Assembly (NCBI GenBank): GCA_018817845.1
Contig: JAHITH010000021.1
Span: 1 to 9,728, forward strand
Length of the DNA: 9,728 nucleotides
From: Patescibacteria group bacterium
Lineage (GTDB): Bacteria; Patescibacteriota; Microgenomatia; UBA1400; MFAQ01
Direction of reading: 5' to 3'
In this document: piece after piece, positions 6,615-9,728 of the stretch
Numbering within the stretch: position 1 is the first letter of the stretch
Layout of the letters: the number at the start of each line of letters is the position of its first letter
Translations under genes and position numbers: made by a program
The notes under the pieces: model-generated
Told to the model about the DNA's origin: nothing
Database searches by the model: none
The model's input: only the letters and a program-made list of their open reading frames with translations

Positions 6615-7550
6615 TCATATCACATCGTACTCAGGTAAAAAATGAGTATCTCTAATAATCTTAGTCATCTTAATAATTCTACTTGCCTCATTCATATCTT
6701 TTTGCAACTGCGCACTCTTCTCCTGCAATTGATTCAACAACTCCCCTAACTCTGGATGCACATCAATCGGCTGACCATCAAGGCCTTTTTTATACGCACC
6801 CTCAGACAACATTCTAATAACTTTTGTCAAAACCCCAACAAACTCAGCTGACTTCACCAAGTCAATATCTTTCTCAGAATAACCAGTGGTTATCGAGTTA
6901 ATAGAATTCACAAACTCTTCAATAGGGGATTTATTAGCAAACGCCCTTAACGGATCTTTTTCTACCTCTTCCATATCAAGAGATCTTGGGTTTAGTAATT
7001 TTTCAATTTCTCTACTCAATGAAGTATCTCCAACCAGCCCTTTTATTTTCCCCATCTCAACCTGCATATCATTCCACGAAAGTCTAATACTCTCCGATTG
7101 GCCTATCAGTTCATCTTTAACACCATCAATTTTTTCATAATATAAAATCTTACTCTCTACAAATTTATTACCCCAAGCCTGAATTTTTTCTAGAAGTTTA
7201 GAATCATCCTTAGTCAACTCTACCAATTTATTCCAATTTTCCAACATAGTCACCTTAACCTCTTGCAGATGTTCAATATCTCTAGTCTGCTTTATTTGTT
7301 CCGCAATCTGTTGTATCTGTTTAGCCAAAACCTCCAAGGCTTCCTTTTTAGCCTCAGGGCTATCTTTTATCGCGTCCAACAACTCAACAAATATCTCATC
7401 TATCCTTTCACCAGAACCACTCATTTCTTTAACTTCATCACCCATCTCTTCCAACAACTCCTCTCTCACTCTTTCACTATCCTCATTTATAGGAACCTCA
7501 ATAGATCCACCCAACTTTTCATTTATTTTCTCACTACTTTTTTTATTCAT
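6615..7550 (-). CDS. Hypothetical helical protein, first gene of the ATPase operon
   Basis: This 311-aa protein is not recognised. It is highly charged and almost wholly alpha-helical, with probable coiled-coil stretches (about 65-95, KKEALEVLAKQIQQIAEQIK, and near the C-terminus, LLNQLQEKSAQLQKDM). It has no cysteine, membrane helix or signal peptide. The frame is open 39 codons further upstream to 7667, but I chose the ATG at 7548-7550. The upstream extension would run through a divergent promoter region and has a different, non-helical, cysteine- and tryptophan-containing composition. A TGA-TATACT extended -10 lies exactly 7 nt before the chosen ATG, implying a leaderless mRNA. It heads the run of minus-strand genes that includes the VirD4/TraG-like ATPase 2.2 kb downstream. 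A scaffold or adaptor role is conceivable but unsupported by motifs. Confidence 0.78.
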   Translation of the reverse strand: MNKKSSEKINEKLGGSIEVPINEDSERVREELLEEMGDEVKEMSGSGERIDEIFVELLDAIKDSPEAKKEALEVLAKQIQQIAEQIKQTRDIEHLQEVKVTMLENWNKLVELTKDDSKLLEKIQAWGNKFVESKILYYEKIDGVKDELIGQSESIRLSWNDMQVEMGKIKGLVGDTSLSREIEKLLNPRSLDMEEVEKDPLRAFANKSPIEEFVNSINSITTGYSEKDIDLVKSAEFVGVLTKVIRMLSEGAYKKGLDGQPIDVHPELGELLNQLQEKSAQLQKDMNEASRIIKMTKIIRDTHFLPEYDVI

Positions 7551-7557
7551 TAACAGT

Positions 7558-7587
7558 AGTATATCAAAGGTCCAATATGTGTGTAAC
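7558..7587 (-). promoter_or_regulatory. Promoter of the ATPase operon (leaderless)
   Basis: On the - strand, -35-like GTTACA (7582-7587, 4 of 6 consensus) is followed by an 18-nt spacer and TATACT (7558-7563, 5 of 6). A TGn immediately upstream of the -10 makes an extended -10. Seven nt separate the -10 from the ATG of the 311-aa gene, so transcription should start at or next to the ATG. The -35 lies 3 bp from the shared 12-bp box and 12 bp from the divergent + strand -35, so the two promoters could interfere or be controlled together. Confidence 0.55.
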
Positions 7588-7590
7588 CTG

Positions 7591-7602
7591 TACAAGCACT
7601 TG
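7591..7602 (+). repeat. Shared promoter box, copy 1 (TACAAGCACTTG)
   Basis: Twelve bases identical to 8151-8162. The core CAAG-CA-CTTG is a dyad with 4-bp arms, the usual shape of a small operator half-site pair. The last three bases (TTG) overlap the -35 of the + strand promoter, so a bound protein could repress or activate it. It also lies in the divergent region upstream of the ATPase operon. The identity of any binding protein is unknown; no obvious regulator gene is in the window. Confidence 0.5.
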
Positions 7603-7628
7603 ACTTTTCCATCCCATAACATTATAAT
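7600..7628 (+). promoter_or_regulatory. Near-consensus sigma70-like promoter for the 131-aa membrane protein
   Basis: TTGACT (-35, 7600-7605), a 17-nt spacer and a perfect TATAAT (-10, 7623-7628) form the best promoter in the window. The predicted start near 7635 gives a leader of about 64 nt to the ATG at 7699, containing a 14-nt-period direct repeat and a Shine-Dalgarno. This leadered layout contrasts with the leaderless genes around it. Confidence 0.8.
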
Positions 7629-7648
7629 TCCTCTTGTACTCGCACTTT

Positions 7649-7675
7649 CCCATTCAAACCAACCCATTCAAACCA
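7649..7675 (+). repeat. Tandem direct repeat in the 5' leader
   Basis: CCCATTCAAACCA occurs at 7649-7661 and again at 7663-7675, a 14-nt period. It lies in the predicted leader between the promoter and the Shine-Dalgarno of the 131-aa gene. It could be a paired RNA- or DNA-binding site or simple slippage; the sequence does not decide. Confidence 0.6.
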
Positions 7676-7683
7676 AACCCAAA

Positions 7684-7689
7684 AAGGAG
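7684..7689 (+). promoter_or_regulatory. Shine-Dalgarno AAGGAG
   Basis: AAGGAG ends 9 nt before the ATG at 7699. It is the only clear Shine-Dalgarno at a sensible distance in the window and fixes this start. Confidence 0.8.
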
Positions 7690-7698
7690 CCTTAAATA

Positions 7699-8094
7699 AT
7701 GAAAAGAAAAACCATATTAGGGATCTTAATCATCAGCTGGATCTGTTTTGTGGTATTAAACTATAGTACCACCTTTTTTGCTCTCACCAGCCTCCTCGTC
7801 CAGGGCTGGGGCGCCACAATTCTTTCCGTCATTTTTTCCATCGTCGATTTTGTGGCCTTCACCAACCTATTCACCCCCATCAAGGGGCGATTCACCAAAC
7901 TTTCTCCAACTTTTGGATGGTGGCTACTAGTTGTCTCCATCAACTCACTCCTTATCTGGCAGTGGATTTTTTCTCTGTCCAACGAGGTCGTTTTGTTTTT
8001 CATCGTCCCAACGATGAGCTTTTTTTTCATAAAAGTCATCATCGTGGGGGGTACATCGTTGTTGATCTACAATCAACAACACCCTACCCCCTAA
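7699..8094 (+). CDS. Small four-helix integral membrane protein, unknown function
   Basis: This 131-aa protein belongs to no family I recognise. It starts with a basic MKRK, then four hydrophobic helices at about 6-28, 37-57, 73-93 and 98-124. A basic loop (TPIKGRFTK, about 59-67) lies between helices 2 and 3, and the tail is short and polar. By the positive-inside rule both termini and the middle basic loop should face the cytoplasm. No catalytic or metal-binding motif is visible. The expression signals are unusually complete: near-consensus promoter, leader with repeat, AAGGAG Shine-Dalgarno and a perfect intrinsic terminator, making it a self-contained single-gene unit. It is divergent from the ATPase operon and shares a promoter box with the next gene. 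An immunity-like, transporter-like or small accessory membrane role are all possible; nothing selects among them. Confidence 0.82.
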   Translation: MKRKTILGILIISWICFVVLNYSTTFFALTSLLVQGWGATILSVIFSIVDFVAFTNLFTPIKGRFTKLSPTFGWWLLVVSINSLLIWQWIFSLSNEVVLFFIVPTMSFFFIKVIIVGGTSLLIYNQQHPTP

Positions 8095-8107
8095 CTCCAA
8101 TCTACTA

Positions 8108-8137
8108 ACTCCAAGAAATCTTTCTTGGAGTTTTTTT
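8108..8137 (+). terminator. Intrinsic terminator after the 131-aa membrane protein
   Basis: Perfect hairpin: 8108-8117 pairs with 8122-8131 (ACTCCAAGAA against TTCTTGGAGT, a further A-T possible at the tip), followed by a T run at 8131-8137. It lies 13 bp after the stop codon and separates this unit from the next promoter. Confidence 0.92.
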
Positions 8138-8150
8138 ATCAACAGCCTCA

Positions 8151-8162
8151 TACAAGCACTTG
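8151..8162 (+). repeat. Shared promoter box, copy 2 (TACAAGCACTTG)
   Basis: Identical to 7591-7602 and in the same position relative to its promoter, the final TTG being the start of the -35. Identity stops immediately outside the 12 bases, apart from single-base matches, so this is not a recent duplication of the whole promoter. Confidence 0.5.
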
Positions 8163-8187
8163 CAATTCCCCCACATAATGAGATAAT
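8160..8187 (+). promoter_or_regulatory. Promoter of the 353-aa coiled-coil gene
   Basis: TTGCAA (-35, 8160-8165), a 16-nt spacer and GATAAT (-10, 8182-8187, 5 of 6). The predicted start near 8194 gives a short A-rich leader of about 23 nt with no Shine-Dalgarno. It follows directly after the upstream terminator, so the coiled-coil gene is an independent unit. Confidence 0.65.
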
Positions 8188-8216
8188 AAAAACAACTATC
8201 AATAAACAAAAAACAA

Positions 8217-9278
8217 ATGGCTACAATAGAAGAGGCTACAAGAAAAGATGAAATATTCGATCAACACGCAGAAAAGCAAAAAATCATCGCCACCGAGGTC
8301 CAGACCAACTTCATCGAAGACATTAAAGAAATCCGCCAAAAATACAAAACTGAAATTAATCAAATAGACCAACAAAACGATCAAACCAAAAATAAATATC
8401 AACAACGACTTGAACAAATCGAAAATCGTAGTGACACTCAGGTCAAAAAAAACGCCGATGACTGGGAGAAAACCAAAGATGATGCACGCCAAGACCTTCA
8501 CGACGATTTTACACAGTTAAGAAAACTTAGACAAAGAGGACAAAAACAGTTTATCGAATTAGTTGGAGACAACATGGACACCTCTGATCAACACAGGGCC
8601 ACCATTCTCAAGCATCAAGCCCGCTCACAAGAGCAGATCAAAAAGTTTATAGATAAACACTCCGGCCCCATCGACAACGAATATACCGATATCCGCCACG
8701 AGTTTAAAAATACCAGCTTTCTTATGAACAATTTTGGTAAAGCTACCAGGCTGGCCAAACTCTCTCCAGAAGATCTACCAGAAAATGTCGACGCTTTCGC
8801 CGCTCGCGAAGCCCTCATCGCCTACGTTACCCAATACTTAGGTCTAACTGACCACCCCTCCGGTCGACTCCCAACCATGGATGCCTACGGTGAAAGTCTT
8901 AAGGTTGAAGAAATCGCTGCCATCATCGCCATGCCCAACGAGACCGCTGCCCAACTGGCACTTTTAGCCCAAAAACGCTGGCAGGGTGATACTGACATTC
9001 AACAAGAGGTCTCTCTCTGGATTATCGATCGCATCAAAGATCTCAAGTACGGCATTGCCTCCGTCATCTCCCCCCGAGATCAAAAAGACCCTCACCACCT
9101 AGCCCAAGGAGCAGAAAAAGTTAGGCACTTAACCGACATCCTCATGATCACCAGTAATCCAGAAACCAGAAAAAGCCTTATCGAGAAAGCCATGGTCTGG
9201 TACACAAAAGACAGTCAAGAGCGCCACGCAGCCCAAGATCAGTCTATGGTTACCAAAGTTAATCTAGACGAACTCTAA
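8217..9278 (+). CDS. Coiled-coil protein with helical C-terminal domain, unknown function
   Basis: This 353-aa soluble protein is not recognised. Residues about 15-150 are extremely charged and Q/K/E/D-rich with heptad-like spacing, a probable long coiled coil. Residues about 165-353 read as a compact, mostly helical domain with hydrophobic helices (FAAREALIAYVTQYLGL at 194-210, VEEIAAIIAMPNETAAQLALLAQKRW at 230-255, QEVSLWIIDRIKDLKYGIASVI at 263-284). There is no cysteine, membrane span or signal peptide, and no nucleotide-binding motif. It is transcribed alone from a promoter that shares a 12-bp box with the upstream membrane-protein gene. The start ATG at 8217 lies about 30 nt after the -10 with no Shine-Dalgarno. 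The coiled coil suggests an oligomeric or structural role. Any link to the ATPase operon rests only on proximity and the shared promoter box. Confidence 0.82.
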   Translation: MATIEEATRKDEIFDQHAEKQKIIATEVQTNFIEDIKEIRQKYKTEINQIDQQNDQTKNKYQQRLEQIENRSDTQVKKNADDWEKTKDDARQDLHDDFTQLRKLRQRGQKQFIELVGDNMDTSDQHRATILKHQARSQEQIKKFIDKHSGPIDNEYTDIRHEFKNTSFLMNNFGKATRLAKLSPEDLPENVDAFAAREALIAYVTQYLGLTDHPSGRLPTMDAYGESLKVEEIAAIIAMPNETAAQLALLAQKRWQGDTDIQQEVSLWIIDRIKDLKYGIASVISPRDQKDPHHLAQGAEKVRHLTDILMITSNPETRKSLIEKAMVWYTKDSQERHAAQDQSMVTKVNLDEL

Positions 9279-9280
9279 AC

Positions 9281-9324
9281 AAAAAAAACGGGGGCCGTGC
9301 AGACAACTTGTCCACTCAACCCCC
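9281..9324 (-). terminator. Intrinsic terminator for minus-strand transcription
   Basis: On the - strand, GGGGG (9320-9324) pairs with CCCCC (9290-9294). Inside, GTG/CAC (9313-9315 with 9297-9299) and GACA/TGTC (9309-9312 with 9302-9305) form the upper stem, and an eight-T run follows (9281-9288). Two extra T-G wobble pairs form next to the C/G block only when the - strand is the RNA. On the + strand there is no T run after the hairpin, so it is not a normal terminator for the 353-aa gene, although the hairpin could protect that mRNA's 3' end. Confidence 0.7.
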
Positions 9325-9531
9325 AAAAGATACTACTCAAATAACAGATTTTTTAACTACAATCAATTAATTACTTGCTCTCACAGAGACTAGTTGATAC
9401 TTTAGGGGATACGTACGCAAGTATCATGCCCGCCAAAGAACTTAAACAAATGAAGCTAGAAATCAATAACATACTAGACACTATTGGTATAAACAAGTTA
9501 GGCAAAATTTAATTTCAATTGCTTTTTTGAC
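9325..9531. other. Short unassigned region between two minus-strand terminators
   Basis: No confident gene is present. The + strand has a short frame open from 9357 and ending at 9512: from the ATG at 9426 it encodes 28 aa (MPAKELKQMKLEINNILDTI then GINKLGKI), or about 45 aa from a TTG at 9375. Composition is protein-like, but there is no Shine-Dalgarno or promoter, so it may be a gene remnant. The - strand has a 33-aa frame (9371-9472) with a hydrophobic, signal-peptide-like start (MLLISSFICLSSLAGMILAY), ending 47 bp before the terminator at 9281-9324. That terminator suggests that some minus-strand transcript, a small RNA or this peptide, comes from here. GATAC occurs directly repeated (9396, 9408) and inverted (9421-9425). 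Confidence 0.3.
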
Positions 9532-9564
9532 AAAAAAATGACCGTCACGGTGTTTGTGACGGTC
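9532..9564 (-). terminator. Intrinsic terminator of the right-edge membrane-protein gene
   Basis: Perfect 9-bp stem GACCGTCAC/GTGACGGTC (9540-9548 with 9556-9564), 7-nt loop, then on the - strand one A and seven T (9532-9538). It lies 23 bp after the stop of the partial minus-strand gene at 9588. Confidence 0.92.
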
Positions 9565-9587
9565 GGGTGTTCGTAAATCTGGTTAGT

Positions 9588-9728
9588 TTAGTGTGGATGT
9601 TTTTTTGTTCGAGTACTGATACAAGCCAGTACGTTAACAATAAAAAGAAAAACATACCATCCTGTTGAAAAACCAAAATCGACTAGACCAACTATGCCAA
9701 GAAAGCCAAGAATTACGAATGAGCCGTA
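9588..9728 (-). CDS. C-terminus of a membrane protein, 5' end beyond window
   Basis: I translated 46 residues from the right edge to the stop TAA at 9588-9590. The fragment is strongly hydrophobic, with two probable membrane helices (FVILGFLGIVGLV, then GWYVFLFIVNVLACI) separated by a short DFGFSTG turn, and it ends in a basic polar tail (STRTKKHPH) that should be cytoplasmic. The intrinsic terminator 23 bp downstream supports a genuine gene end. The family cannot be told from this fragment. Its length here is only what the window includes. Confidence 0.7.
   Translation of the reverse strand, partial: YGSFVILGFLGIVGLVDFGFSTGWYVFLFIVNVLACISTRTKKHPH

Noticed and set aside
2536..7550. Conjugative element or integrated plasmid
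   Set aside because: No relaxase, integrase, transposase, attachment site or replication gene is visible; the ATPase alone does not support a mobile element.
7551..7667. 39-codon N-terminal extension of the 311-aa gene
   Set aside because: It would run through the divergent promoter region and the shared box, its composition differs from the rest of the protein, and the ATG at 7550 has a -10 box 7 nt upstream.
7761..8202. Minus-strand frames of 93 and 85 aa opposite the small membrane protein
   Set aside because: Shadow frames of the 131-aa gene, which has a complete promoter, Shine-Dalgarno and terminator; the 85-aa frame also runs across that terminator.
8199..8501. Hydrophobic 100-aa minus-strand frame that looks like a membrane protein
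   Set aside because: It is antisense to the Lys/Glu-rich coiled-coil coding region, whose complement naturally reads as Phe/Leu; it has no promoter, ribosome site or terminator of its own.
1..9728. CRISPR array, tRNA or rRNA genes
   Set aside because: No regularly spaced direct repeats and no tRNA cloverleaf with a T-loop motif or rRNA segment were seen on either strand.

Overview
The window looks like part of a small, AT-leaning bacterial genome, most plausibly a Candidate Phyla Radiation (Patescibacteria) lineage. The reasons are tightly packed short genes, many unrecognised helical or membrane proteins, almost no Shine-Dalgarno sequences, several -10 boxes only 6-7 nt before the ATG (leaderless mRNAs), and a VirD4/TraG-like ATPase in an operon of unknown proteins. 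This assignment is inference; no marker gene is present. The + strand is C-rich over nearly the whole window whichever strand is coding, so the - strand looks like the replication-leading strand.

Layout. 1-775 (-): 5' part of a D-2-hydroxyacid dehydrogenase, running off the left edge. 776-946: a gap holding a strongly folded three-way-junction element (813-933) whose wobble pairs fit a + strand RNA. 947-1933 (-): a complete PfkB/ribokinase-family sugar kinase. A 26-bp divergent spacer separates it from an HD-domain phosphohydrolase at 1960-2532 (+).

2536-7550 (-): the main block, probably one operon read right to left. In order of transcription it encodes a 311-aa soluble helical protein, a 181-aa protein with an acidic N-terminus and a hydrophobic patch, a 94-aa glycine-rich membrane protein, a 112-aa helical protein, an 813-aa membrane-anchored VirD4/TraG-like ATPase, and a 117-aa helical protein. 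No relaxase, VirB4-type ATPase or pilin is visible. It could be a reduced translocation machine with its own small subunits, but apart from the ATPase nothing is assignable.

7551-7698 is a divergent control region. On its right is a self-contained + strand cassette: consensus sigma70-like promoter, Shine-Dalgarno, a four-helix membrane protein (7699-8094) and an intrinsic terminator. A second promoter sharing a 12-bp box (TACAAGCACTTG) with the first drives a 353-aa coiled-coil protein (8217-9278). The right end holds two intrinsic terminators for - strand transcription (9281-9324 and 9532-9564), a short unassigned unit between them, and the C-terminus of a membrane protein entering from the right (9588-9728, -).

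The shared box and the divergent promoters suggest, without proving it, that the ATPase operon, the small membrane protein and the coiled-coil protein are controlled together.
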